From a virus, in the IMG/VR virus record IMGVR_UViG_3300022749_000038, positions 1 through 21,010 of that record: a stretch of 21,010 bases of DNA, one strand, 5' to 3'. A program made the translations under genes and the position numbers. The notes under the pieces are model-generated. The model was given only the letters and a program-made list of their open reading frames with translations, was not told where the DNA came from and made no database searches. This document shows, piece by piece, positions 1 to 7,088 of this stretch; within the stretch, counting starts at the first letter, position 1, and every line of letters starts with the position of its first letter.

Positions 1-126
1 CGCCGCAACGTATAGAGTTGCACGGGGCCTGCGATGTATATCTTTGAATTGCCCGTCTAAAATTGGCAGATCGGTTTGGAAGTTGGAAAATCGCCCAGCT
101 TTTTGAAGCGCTCGATCAAAAGTTGC
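1..126. other. AT-richer non-coding stretch past the terminator
   Basis: I find no supportable gene here. The stretch is noticeably richer in A+T than the rest of the window and lies beyond the leftward terminator, so it probably separates this transcription unit from whatever lies to the left. I could not identify a promoter with credible -35 and -10 boxes at normal spacing on either strand. Confidence 0.5.
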
Positions 127-160
127 AAAAAAGGGGCGACCCCAGGAGAGAGGCCGCCCC
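127..160 (-). terminator. Rho-independent terminator of the ligase operon
   Basis: Read on the minus strand, GGGGCGGCC (160-152) pairs with GGTCGCCCC (141-133) across a 10-nt loop, giving a 9-bp stem with one G-U pair. Six T residues (132-127) follow directly. This is a textbook intrinsic terminator. It lies about 90 nt beyond the ligase stop codon and would end the leftward transcript of the replication module. Confidence 0.9.
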
Positions 161-222
161 GCACACACACAGAAAGGAAACCCGAACACGTCGGTCCCAC
201 CCGACCGTTCTAAGTCCCCGTC

Positions 223-250
223 ATCGGTAAGTCAACGCTGACTTACCGAT
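223..250. promoter_or_regulatory. Perfect copy of the dispersed operator-like palindrome (site 1)
   Basis: Two 12-bp arms, ATCGGTAAGTCA (223-234) and TGACTTACCGAT (239-250), are exact reverse complements around a 4-nt spacer. The last base overlaps the ligase stop codon. There is no T-tract, so an intrinsic terminator is unlikely. The core TAAGTCA-N4-TGACTTA recurs, less perfectly, at six other places. Unlike those, this copy has no recognised gene start just downstream; it lies between the ligase and the terminator. It may be a repressor-binding site that stops transcription. Confidence 0.7.
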
Positions 251-1662
251 CAGGCTGCGACCCGAAGGGTCTCATCCTTGTCGTCGCGCCACCTGACGAA
301 GCGCGGGTGCCGGAGCGAGCCGTCCGGCGTGACCTCGTGATACTCGACTTCCATCAGCCGACCCGTCGTGCCGAACTTCCGGCAGACCTTGCCGCCGGCG
401 ACATAGGCGGGACCGGCCGGCACGTCGCGCACGGTCGCGTCGATCTCCTCGAGCATGGCGTGCTTGTAGCCGCCGCCGACCCGGACCTCTACGCCCTTGT
501 GGTCGACGATGTAGCCCGCGAACTTGCCCGCGAGCCTGGTGCCGGCCTCGCCCTCGAACCAGCCGATGACGCGCAGGTCCGCCGTCTCCTCGGCCTTGAT
601 CTTCATCCAGAGGTGGCCCTTCTTCTTCACGTAGTGACCGTCCCAGGGCTTCACCATCGCGCCCTCGAGGCCGTTGGCCCGGTGCTCGGCGTAGATGGCC
701 TGGATCTCCTCGTGCGAGTTGGCCTCGCGCAGGTCGGTCATCACGATCGGCGCGCCCTCGGGCGCACAGCGCACCACGAAGGACAGCACCCGGCGCCGGA
801 TCTTGAGGGGCACCTTCCACTCGATCTCGCCCGTGTTGCGCATGAAGGCGTAGGGCACGATGTCGAACACGTTCAGGATCGTGTCGGTGGCCTCCTCATC
901 CTTGCGCCGCAGGTCGCCCGAGGTGGTCTTGTAGGAACCAGACACCGCCTCGCCGTCGATCGCCGCCGATGCACCGGCGTCGCCGCCCAGGACGTCCCAG
1001 ATGAACCGGCGCACCTTCTCACTCATCCCCGGGCAGCTCTCGGCGTTCTGCACCTTGGCCCGGGCGTTCTCGACCATCTGCACCAGATAGGGGCCGGCCC
1101 AGTCGAGCTGCGGGAAGTGGTTGCCCACGCGCGAGAACGCCTTCGAGACCCCGGCCGAGACCAGGCTCATGCCGCGGAACCCGTCGAGCTTGGGCTCGAC
1201 CGCGACCGGGAACGCCTTGATGCGCTTCTCCTCGTAGGCCTTGGAGAGCATCAGGTCGAAGGTCGGCACGGTGTTGGGCAGCACCAGGTTGATCGTCTTC
1301 TCGGAGATGCCGCAGCGCAGGTCCTTGGCCAGGATCCGGCGTAGCAGCTCGGAGGAGGACGGCTCCAGGTCGCCCAGCATGCGCTCGACCGCGGTCTTGG
1401 CGGCGTTGCCGGTCAGCTCGCGCTTGGAGAGCTGGTGCAGCATCACCCAGGGCTGCGGGCTGGTGTGATCGAAGCTGAGCCGGCCGGCGCCCTTCACCTG
1501 GGGCGGCGTGATGCCGAAGGTGATGAACGGGTCATAGGCGAGCTTCACGACGCGATGCACGGTCGGGTCCTCGATCTTGGACCGGAGCAGGTCCTCCTTC
1601 GCGTTGCGCGAGGAGGTGGCGCCGATCTCCTGGAGGAGGCGGTAGACGTCGATCGAGTTCAC
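250..1662 (-). CDS. ATP-dependent DNA ligase
   Basis: This 470-residue enzyme seals nicks in double-stranded DNA using ATP, for example between Okazaki fragments or after repair. The nucleotidyltransferase motifs are visible in order: motif I EPKLDGFRG at about 156-164 with the AMP-accepting lysine near 158, an IDGEAV motif III, a NVFDIV segment (IIIa-like), LEGAMVKPWDG (motif IV) and LWMKIK (motif V). An OB-fold-like C-terminal region with GKFAGYIV and EVRVGGG follows. The N-terminal segment around DLRCGIS and KTINLV is typical of phage-type ligases. The start is GTG at 1662-1660, overlapping the stop of the upstream gene as GTGA, with AAGGA a suitable distance upstream. It is the last gene before the terminator. 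Confidence 0.95.
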   Translation of the reverse strand: MNSIDVYRLLQEIGATSSRNAKEDLLRSKIEDPTVHRVVKLAYDPFITFGITPPQVKGAGRLSFDHTSPQPWVMLHQLSKRELTGNAAKTAVERMLGDLEPSSSELLRRILAKDLRCGISEKTINLVLPNTVPTFDLMLSKAYEEKRIKAFPVAVEPKLDGFRGMSLVSAGVSKAFSRVGNHFPQLDWAGPYLVQMVENARAKVQNAESCPGMSEKVRRFIWDVLGGDAGASAAIDGEAVSGSYKTTSGDLRRKDEEATDTILNVFDIVPYAFMRNTGEIEWKVPLKIRRRVLSFVVRCAPEGAPIVMTDLREANSHEEIQAIYAEHRANGLEGAMVKPWDGHYVKKKGHLWMKIKAEETADLRVIGWFEGEAGTRLAGKFAGYIVDHKGVEVRVGGGYKHAMLEEIDATVRDVPAGPAYVAGGKVCRKFGTTGRLMEVEYHEVTPDGSLRHPRFVRWRDDKDETLRVAA

Positions 1663-2375
1663 GCGGCCTGGTCCTTCTGCTGTGCTGCGGCCCGGGCCCG
1701 GGCCATCTCGAGGAGCGACATGCCCTTGCCGGCCGGGGCCGGTGCCGGTGCGGGCTTCGGTTGGGCAGGGGCGGCCGCAGGCGGCTTCGGAGCCGGTGCG
1801 ACGGCCTTGGGCGCGGGTGCGGGAGCCGGCGTCTCCCGGGGCTTCTCGCTGGCCTTGGCGACAGCGCGCGTGACGGCGGCCGACAGGTCGCCCGACATCG
1901 CGGCCGCCTTCAGCCCATCGTCCTCGGCCGGCGCCGGGTCCTCGCGCTTCACCGCGGCGAGCTTCACGCCCGAGGCCTTCTTGCCCGCGCTGCGCGGCTT
2001 GCCGGCGCTGGCCGCGTCGTTCGCCGCCCGGATCGCCTCGAGCTCGGGACCCTCGACGGCGTAGCGGTTGACCGCGTCGTCGCGCACGATGATCGGGCGG
2101 ATCTGCTCCAGGATCTCGCCCTTGAGCGGGATCACCTTCGGCTCAGCCGAATGGTAGACGTCCTCACCCGTGCGCTGGACCGCCTTGTTGATCCAGTAGG
2201 TCGGGCACTTGGACGACATCATGCAGGCCTGGCAGCCGCGCCGCTCCTCGGGCTTGCGACCCTTGGCGACCTGCTGTTCGAGCTCCAGGCAGTCGGCGAG
2301 CCGGGTCTCTGCTCCGAAGATCGGGCAGACGATCAGGGCCTCGTTCTTCGGCGAATAGGTCTTGATGAGCGTCAT
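1659..2375 (-). CDS. Cysteine-rich protein with Pro/Ala-rich tail, unknown function
   Basis: I do not recognise this 238-residue protein. The N-terminal 60 residues carry five cysteines (17, 29, 48, 51, 57), the last three in CQACMMSSKC. That spacing could bind zinc or an iron-sulfur cluster, but no named family is matched by eye. From about residue 170 the chain is a low-complexity linker of Pro, Ala and Lys, ending in a short helix (SLLEMARARAAAQQ). Such a tail could tether the N-terminal domain to a partner or to nucleic acid. The ATG abuts the upstream WGR gene with no gap (strong GGGGGAG ribosome site), and the stop overlaps the ligase start. A ligase-linked DNA role is inferred from position only. 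Confidence 0.75.
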   Translation of the reverse strand: MTLIKTYSPKNEALIVCPIFGAETRLADCLELEQQVAKGRKPEERRGCQACMMSSKCPTYWINKAVQRTGEDVYHSAEPKVIPLKGEILEQIRPIIVRDDAVNRYAVEGPELEAIRAANDAASAGKPRSAGKKASGVKLAAVKREDPAPAEDDGLKAAAMSGDLSAAVTRAVAKASEKPRETPAPAPAPKAVAPAPKPPAAAPAQPKPAPAPAPAGKGMSLLEMARARAAAQQKDQAA

Positions 2376-2897
2376 CTACCAGCTCCCCCAGTTCTCGTTG
2401 TGGGCGACCTCGTCGGCGACAGACGGACCGGCCGGCTCGACGAAGTCGGTGAACTTGTGCCGGGGCTGGTAGCCCTTGCGGACGATCTTCCCGTCGCGGT
2501 CGAACTCGGGCTTCGGGTCGGGCGCGCGCACACCTGTGGTGTCGGCGCCGGGCGCGATGTGTTCGAGGTTGTCGGGGCCGAGCTTGGACAGGTAGAGAAC
2601 GCCGAGCTTCTTGCGGAACTCGGCCTCGTCCTCGCACTGCACGATGGTGTCGCGGGCCGGATCGTGGTCGTAGCCGTTCCGCTTCTTGTCGCGGTCCTTG
2701 CTCTCGAACTCGGCGACGGCGTCCCCGGAGTTGTGGAACGCATCGACCCGCATCTGGCCTTCGGCGTTCTTCTTGCCCCAGCGCTGGATGACGATCGCGC
2801 GGCCCTCACCGTTCACGATGAGGACTTGGTGATATTCCTTGGTGCCCTGTCGATGCAGCATCGACTTCTTGCGCAGGGCGATCGGGTAGACCGGCAT
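2376..2897 (-). CDS. WGR-domain-like protein
   Basis: This 173-residue protein resembles the WGR domain over about residues 18-77. The region starts at KEYHQVLIVNGEGRAIVIQ, continues through RWGKKNAEGQ (family consensus WGRxGxxGQ) and an acidic helix DAVAEFESKDRDKK, and ends in NGYD. The central triplet is WGK, a conservative change from WGR. WGR domains occur in poly(ADP-ribose) polymerases and in bacterial proteins, and contact DNA ends or breaks. The C-terminal 90 residues are charged and unrecognised, ending in NENWGSW. The gene starts with ATG behind AGAGAGGAG and heads a three-gene unit with the cysteine-rich protein and DNA ligase, which suggests a role in end binding or repair (inference). 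Confidence 0.65.
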   Translation of the reverse strand: MPVYPIALRKKSMLHRQGTKEYHQVLIVNGEGRAIVIQRWGKKNAEGQMRVDAFHNSGDAVAEFESKDRDKKRNGYDHDPARDTIVQCEDEAEFRKKLGVLYLSKLGPDNLEHIAPGADTTGVRAPDPKPEFDRDGKIVRKGYQPRHKFTDFVEPAGPSVADEVAHNENWGSW

Positions 2898-2940
2898 GGC
2901 TCCTCTCTGCGTGTGCGTGTGTCTGTCTCTCGCTCGCTGA

Positions 2941-2961
2941 CTATAGCGAGCGCTCGTCGGG
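2941..2961 (-). promoter_or_regulatory. Promoter-like element CCGAC-N10-TATAG (P1)
   Basis: On the minus strand CCGAC is followed after 10 nt (GAGCGCTCGC) by TATAGT. The end of TATAG is 43 nt upstream of the WGR gene start. The same arrangement occurs at 6286-6306 and 7089-7109. No sigma-70-like -35 box lies 16-18 nt upstream, so the spacing belongs to the element itself. It probably drives the WGR, cysteine-rich and ligase genes. Confidence 0.55.
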
Positions 2962-2965
2962 TTTG

Positions 2966-2983
2966 CGTGTCACCGCTGACTTA
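2966..2983. promoter_or_regulatory. Degenerate operator-like palindrome (site 2)
   Basis: The right arm TGACTTA (2977-2983) is intact. The left arm CGTGTCA (2966-2972) matches TAAGTCA at four of seven positions. The site lies just downstream of the primase stop codon and directly upstream of promoter-like element P1, where a bound protein could control the ligase unit. Confidence 0.5.
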
Positions 2984-2988
2984 TTGCG

Positions 2989-4122
2989 TCAGGCAGTCTG
3001 AGGCGCCTTCGCCCGGCGCTGGAGCGCGTAGGGGTTGCGCAGGCGCCACTCGACGGCGAGGCGCGGCGTGTATTCGAGCGCCTGCCAGAGCGCCTTGCGC
3101 ACGACCTCGGACTTGGCCTCGTTCGGGTCCTGGTCGAGCGGCAGCAGGGCGATGCGTGCCTTCAACCCGATCTTGCGGATCGACTCGGCCGCCTTCACGG
3201 CCGCGGCGAGCGCGTCAGGCGTCCCGTCCCAGCAGATGATGACCTCCTGGAGCCCGTAGCTCTTGAGCGTCAGGAGCTGGCCGAGCTGGTCGCGGCCCTC
3301 GAGGTCGCCGGTCGAGAGGTGCTTGCCGAAGGAGCCGACCGGCACGATGTCGCGCAGCTCGCTCTCGCCGTCGATCGCGGCCTTGAGCGAGAACACGTCG
3401 AAGGCGCCCTCCCCCATCGCGATGCGCCTGGCGCGCACGGCGTTGTGGCCGTTGTAGAGGAAGCGCCCGGTGCCCGGCAGCGCGGGCGGGAACAGATACT
3501 TGGCCTCGGCCGTCCCGATGATGTCGCGGCCCTGGAAGGTCACGAGCTTGCCGTCGAGGTCGTAGACCGGGATCAGCAGGCGCTGCTCCCACTTCTGGCC
3601 GCCCCGGGACCCGTCCTCCTTCGTCCAGTTCCACCAGCCGCTGTCGCAGTAGCGCAGCCGGAAATAGGCCGCGAGCTCCACGCCGATGCCGCGCTGCTCG
3701 AGGTATTTCAGGTTCTGGCCGTCGGGCGTTGGCAGCGCGAAGCTGTCGGGGAGCTTGATCTCGTCGGGCACCTCGACGGCGGCCGTGACCGTGCGCTTGG
3801 GGCGCCAGCCCTGCTCGACGCAGGCCGCCTTGACGTGCTTGAGGGTCTCGCCCCAGCGCTTGGCGTCCTTGTCCCCGTGCAGGTAGGCGTTGACGAAGGA
3901 CAGCTTGTTGAAGCGGGTCTCGCAGACGAAGCAGTTGCCGATGCCGGTCTCGGCGTTGAGGTAGACCCGGTAGCGGCCGTCCCGGCAGTGGTCCTGCGGG
4001 CAGTCCTTCACGTTGATCTGCATGCCCGAGGAGCCGCGCGTGGGGCCCTTGTAGGCCAGGCCCTCGCGGTCGAACCACTGCTCCAGGTCGAGCTCGTCGG
4101 ACAGCTCCTGGAAGTCGCTCAT
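2989..4122 (-). CDS. DNA primase (zinc-binding and TOPRIM type)
   Basis: The primase makes RNA primers for lagging-strand synthesis. The N-terminus has a zinc-ribbon-like set of cysteines: CPQDHC at about 41-46 and CFVC at about 64-67, as in DnaG and T7 gp4-type primases. A TOPRIM fold follows, with the catalytic glutamate in AMGEGAFDVFS (about 235-244), the acidic WDGTPDA (about 298-304), and the LLPLDQDPNEA segment typical of primases. At 377 residues it lacks a fused helicase; the helicase is a separate gene three genes upstream. ATG 4122-4120 overlaps the preceding stop as ATGA, and AGAGGGA lies in the right position. It closes the helicase-primase unit. Confidence 0.92.
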   Translation of the reverse strand: MSDFQELSDELDLEQWFDREGLAYKGPTRGSSGMQINVKDCPQDHCRDGRYRVYLNAETGIGNCFVCETRFNKLSFVNAYLHGDKDAKRWGETLKHVKAACVEQGWRPKRTVTAAVEVPDEIKLPDSFALPTPDGQNLKYLEQRGIGVELAAYFRLRYCDSGWWNWTKEDGSRGGQKWEQRLLIPVYDLDGKLVTFQGRDIIGTAEAKYLFPPALPGTGRFLYNGHNAVRARRIAMGEGAFDVFSLKAAIDGESELRDIVPVGSFGKHLSTGDLEGRDQLGQLLTLKSYGLQEVIICWDGTPDALAAAVKAAESIRKIGLKARIALLPLDQDPNEAKSEVVRKALWQALEYTPRLAVEWRLRNPYALQRRAKAPQTA

Positions 4123-4313
4123 GCGGTCCCTCTGATCTCGCCGCGGGTGGCCGCCTGGATCGCGTGCGCGTCGCTGCCCGAGGCCGGGATCCAGGCCCGG
4201 ATGAAGGAGGTGGCGTAGACGTCGGCCGGGTAGCGCACCTCGACCTCGAGCACCTGGATCGGCGGCAGCCAGAACCGGCGCCGCTCGACGAACCTGAAAC
4301 GACCCGTCCTCAT
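4119..4313 (-). CDS. Small conserved-position protein, unknown function
   Basis: A 64-residue basic protein (MRTGRFRFVERRRFWL...) lies between a 104-aa gene and the primase, overlapping both by 4 nt (ATGA). A strong GAGAGGAGAG ribosome site precedes its ATG. The frame stays open further upstream, but that extension is GC-driven antisense-like composition across the neighbouring gene, so I use the ATG at 4313-4311. No motif is recognised. Translational coupling within the helicase-primase unit suggests a replication-related or accessory role, which is inference only. Confidence 0.7.
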   Translation of the reverse strand: MRTGRFRFVERRRFWLPPIQVLEVEVRYPADVYATSFIRAWIPASGSDAHAIQAATRGEIRGTA

Positions 4314-4624
4314 GCCGCTCTCCTCTCGTCCTCGTCGTTGAGTTCGATCGCCACGCAGCGCGGCTCCATCACCACCTCGACGGCGTAGCGGCCGGCAATC
4401 CGGGCCGGCGCCAGGATCTCGACCACGTAGTCGAAGGCCGACCAGCTCTCCGGGTCGTGCTCGACGTTGGCCTCGATCAGCATCTCGGCGACGTCGGACC
4501 CGCGCACGAAGTCGGGCAGGTCGACCTCGGCCGTGCTCTCGTAGGGCTCGGGCGGCTGGTAGGCGGGGTTCATCTTGATCTTCTGGCGCGGGCATTCGCG
4601 CCAGAGCACGGTAATCTTGGCCAT
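4310..4624 (-). CDS. Hypothetical protein in the replication operon
   Basis: A 104-residue acidic protein beginning MAKITVLWRECPRQK and ending in NDEDERRAA. Its ATG (4624-4622) shares one base with the helicase stop codon (TGATG), and GGGAGTGAG provides a ribosome site. The frame is open far upstream through the helicase gene, but that part is an antisense-like shadow with arginine- and glycine-rich composition. The segment AFDYVVEILAPARIAGRYAVEVVM looks like paired beta strands. No family is recognised. Confidence 0.75.
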   Translation of the reverse strand: MAKITVLWRECPRQKIKMNPAYQPPEPYESTAEVDLPDFVRGSDVAEMLIEANVEHDPESWSAFDYVVEILAPARIAGRYAVEVVMEPRCVAIELNDEDERRAA

Positions 4625-5982
4625 CAGCGGCTCACTCCCAGAACCTTCGAGAGGAACTTCATGCGTGCCCGGTCCTGCTGGATGCGGATCACGACGCCCT
4701 CTTCGCCGTTGCGGTGCGCCACGAACTCGATGCGCGCTTCCGAGACCGCCTTCTCCTCCGAGGTCGCCGAGATCGCGATCACCACGTCGGCGATGCGGAT
4801 CTTGTTGAAGTCCTCGGCGACGTCGGTCGCCTTCACGCTCGTCGCTTTGGCGCCGTCGCGGTTGGTCTGGGTCGCGGTGAGCACGGCCGCGTTCTGCTCG
4901 AACGCGATGGCGCGCAGATCGACCCAGATCGACTTGCTCTCCTGGATCGCGTTGTCGTTGCGATACTCCGCGGCCATGATGTCCGCGTAGTCCACGATGA
5001 TGAGATCGAAGACGATCCCGCGAGCGCGGTATTTCTCGATCAGCCGCCGGAGCTGGCTGCCCTTCATCGTTCCCGTCGGGAACTCGTGGATGTAGAACTT
5101 GCCGGCCTTCTTGGCGGCGAGCTCGACGGCCTCCTGGACCTTGAACGGGTTGTCGTTCAGGCCCTTCATCAGGACGTCGGACACGTTCGCGTCGAGGCGA
5201 TCGGCGATGATCCGGCCGGCGACCTCGAGGGAGACGTAGAGGACGTTGTAGCCCGCAAAGCTCGCGAACTTGCCGAAGTCGGCCAAGCCCATCGACTTGC
5301 CGCCCTTGGCCGGCGCCATCAGCGCCGAGAGCTCCTTGCGACCCCAACCCTTGTGGTAGAGGAGGTCGTCGATCTCCTTGATGCCGGTGGTGATGCCGTC
5401 GGGCTTGTAGAGCCCGGCCGCGATCATCTTGCGCCGCTCGGTGCGGTCCTGGATGTGGGCGTAGTAGTCGATGCCGCCCGAGTCCTCGGCCACGCCGACG
5501 AGCTTCGCCTGCTCGATGCGGGCGAAGGCCTTGGCGTAGTCGCCCCGGTCCATGTCCGAGACGCTCGCGAGGATCGCCTCCTCGAGCGCCCGGTGCTTGG
5601 CGAAGGTCGAGACCTCGTCGATCACGAAGTCCCGGTCCGAGATGTCGGTGGACAGGATCTCCTTGATCTTATCGCGCACGTCCGAGACCATATCCTTGCG
5701 GATGGTCTTGTTCGCGATGGCGTTCTTGGTGAGCGCGACAAGCGTGACCTTGTCGGGCAGCATCTTATACTTGGCGAAGTATTCCGTGGTCAGCTTGACC
5801 AGGACGGCTTCGGCCTCGTTGACGAAGTAGAGCGGCTGCACCAGCCCGTCGCAGCGCTGCGCGAAGACCGGGTCGCGCACCTGGAGCGCGGCGACCTTGG
5901 TCTGGAAGTCGGCGTCGAACTGGAAGGCGACCGGGTTCGCCGGGACTGCGTCGTCCTCCTCGACCGTGACGTGCGCGGTCAT
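4624..5982 (-). CDS. DnaB-like replicative DNA helicase
   Basis: This 452-residue protein is a RecA-fold hexameric helicase of the DnaB/T7 gp4 type that would unwind the fork for the primase. The N-terminal ~180 residues are helical, like the DnaB N-terminal and linker regions. The ATPase domain follows: GITTGIKEIDDLL entry at about 196-208, Walker A APAKGGKS at about 224-231, LYVSLEVAGRIIADRL (motif H1a-like), Walker B LIIVDYADI at about 327-335, and ATQTNRDG near 370-377, the DnaB 'SQLNR' position. ATG 5982-5980 has GAGGA upstream, overlapping the end of the Hfq-like gene 3 nt away. An operator-like palindrome lies 44-61 nt upstream. Confidence 0.9.
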   Translation of the reverse strand: MTAHVTVEEDDAVPANPVAFQFDADFQTKVAALQVRDPVFAQRCDGLVQPLYFVNEAEAVLVKLTTEYFAKYKMLPDKVTLVALTKNAIANKTIRKDMVSDVRDKIKEILSTDISDRDFVIDEVSTFAKHRALEEAILASVSDMDRGDYAKAFARIEQAKLVGVAEDSGGIDYYAHIQDRTERRKMIAAGLYKPDGITTGIKEIDDLLYHKGWGRKELSALMAPAKGGKSMGLADFGKFASFAGYNVLYVSLEVAGRIIADRLDANVSDVLMKGLNDNPFKVQEAVELAAKKAGKFYIHEFPTGTMKGSQLRRLIEKYRARGIVFDLIIVDYADIMAAEYRNDNAIQESKSIWVDLRAIAFEQNAAVLTATQTNRDGAKATSVKATDVAEDFNKIRIADVVIAISATSEEKAVSEARIEFVAHRNGEEGVVIRIQQDRARMKFLSKVLGVSR

Positions 5983-5985
5983 GGA

Positions 5986-6246
5986 TCAGTCCTCGATGCG
6001 ATAGCCGAGCAGATTGCCCTTAAAATAAGTCAGTGCTGACTGACCTTGAAGCGCAGCCTTGATGGTGAACTGGTCGGCTGCGACCAGCTTCGCGCGCCGG
6101 GTCGTGCCGTCCATGAAGAACAGGGTGACGTCCCGGCCGGCGCCGGCCTTCAGCTCGTCCTGGTGGTTCCAGGCGCGCGGCTTCATCGGCTGCCGGGGCG
6201 CGCCCGGGCCGCGACGCTCGATCACGGGGCGGGTGTGGGGCTTCAT
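5986..6246 (-). CDS. Hfq/Sm-like protein
   Basis: An 86-residue protein. Residues of about 31-84 line up by eye with bacterial Hfq: a helix-like DELKAGAGR, strand DVTLFFMDGT (Hfq VSIYLVNGI), RRAKLVAADQFTIKAAL (Hfq LQGQIESFDQFVILLKN), and ALTYFKGNLLGYRI (Hfq MVYKHAISTVVP). The DQF triplet and the spacing of strands are kept. The Hfq YKH motif is replaced by YFKG and the beta-2 glycine is absent. Hfq is a ring-shaped RNA chaperone; RNA binding here is inference. The first 30 residues are basic and proline-rich. It is the first gene after promoter-like element P2 and lies 3 nt before the helicase. Confidence 0.55.
   Translation of the reverse strand: MKPHTRPVIERRGPGAPRQPMKPRAWNHQDELKAGAGRDVTLFFMDGTTRRAKLVAADQFTIKAALQGQSALTYFKGNLLGYRIED
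6026..6043. promoter_or_regulatory. Operator-like palindrome inside the end of the Hfq-like gene (site 6026)
   Basis: TAAGTCA (6026-6032), GTGC, TGACTGA (6037-6043). A 19-nt stretch, 6026-6044, is identical to 14154-14172. Here the element is translated as part of GQSALTYF in the Hfq-like protein, and it lies 44-61 nt upstream of the helicase ATG. Confidence 0.65.
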
Positions 6247-6285
6247 CTCGCGTTCTCTCGCTCGTGTTGTGTTGCGTCACGCTCT

Positions 6286-6306
6286 CTATAGCGAGCGCAG
6301 GTCGGG
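6286..6306 (-). promoter_or_regulatory. Promoter-like element CCGAC-N10-TATAG (P2)
   Basis: Minus strand: CCGAC, then CTGCGCTCGC, then TATAGA. TATAG ends 39 nt before the ATG of the Hfq-like gene. It shares GCGCTCGCTATAG exactly with P1 (2941-2961). It probably starts the Hfq-like/helicase/primase unit. Confidence 0.55.
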
Positions 6307-6311
6307 GTTTC

Positions 6312-7034
6312 TCAGCGGACGTCGTCGATCCTGCTCATCACCACATCGCCCCAGCGTGCCCGGGCCTTCTCCTCCGGGAGCACCTGCTCGTCGTAGATCA
6401 GGCCCTTGAGGGCGTAGACGATGTTGGACCGGGTCGAGACCTGTTCCAGCAGCCACTCGTGGTGCGCGTCCTGGATCGGCGAGCCCTGGTAGCGCTCGTT
6501 CTTGAAGCGCTCGTCCTTGGCCACGTAGAGGATGCCGCTCTGGCGATCCTTCCAGGTGTCGGAAACCGCGGTCAGCAGGTCGAAGTTGTAGAGGTGGGTC
6601 GGTCGCGGCAGGTATTCCTTGCGGCACTTGCGCAGGGACCAGGTCATCGCGATGCCGATGTAGAGGTCGTAGGGCATGCACAGCCCGTCGGCCATCTGGC
6701 GCGCCTTCCACAGGCCGGCCCGGTCGGTGTTGCGCTTGGCGAGGTCGAAGGGATCCTCGGCCTTGATCCCCTTCACGTAGTCGGCGCGCGTCCGATCGAA
6801 CGTCGAGGCATACATCTGCCGGTAGACCCGGCGGTAGGCGTCCGTGAAGAGGTAGGTCGCATGGACCGGGTGCATGAAGCGGTAGTCGAACCACTTCGAG
6901 GCCATCAGCCAGCGCTCTGGCTCCGTCCACTCGTCGGGGAGGGCGTGCATGATGTCGTGGCAGGCCTCGAGGGGGAGGTCCGTCCCGAAGACGATCTGCT
7001 CCCCCTCCCCTGTCGTGTTGTCAGCCGGTGTCAT
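6312..7034 (-). CDS. Hypothetical protein between PhoH and the Hfq-like gene
   Basis: A 240-residue soluble, mostly helical-looking protein rich in Trp, Tyr and Arg (for example SKWFDYRFMHPVHATYLF and MTWSLRKCRKEYL). I recognise no domain, catalytic motif or membrane segment. ATG 7034-7032 is preceded by AAGG; promoter-like element P3 lies 54 nt upstream, and P2 lies at its far end, so it appears to be its own transcription unit inside the replication module. A helper of replication such as a loader would fit the position, but nothing in the sequence shows it. Confidence 0.8.
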   Translation of the reverse strand: MTPADNTTGEGEQIVFGTDLPLEACHDIMHALPDEWTEPERWLMASKWFDYRFMHPVHATYLFTDAYRRVYRQMYASTFDRTRADYVKGIKAEDPFDLAKRNTDRAGLWKARQMADGLCMPYDLYIGIAMTWSLRKCRKEYLPRPTHLYNFDLLTAVSDTWKDRQSGILYVAKDERFKNERYQGSPIQDAHHEWLLEQVSTRSNIVYALKGLIYDEQVLPEEKARARWGDVVMSRIDDVR

Positions 7035-7088
7035 CGTCGACCTTGCGTGAGCTTGCCCGAAGCCGGGCGCGTTGCTGTGCTGCTCACG

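Noticed and set aside
1-188. Open minus-strand frame from GTG 188 running off the left edge
   Set aside because: It would run straight through the terminator hairpin and T-tract, has no clear ribosome site, and has no protein-like pattern.
223-250. Palindrome after the ligase as an intrinsic terminator
   Set aside because: It lacks a T-tract, and a much better terminator lies at 127-160; the core also recurs upstream of genes.
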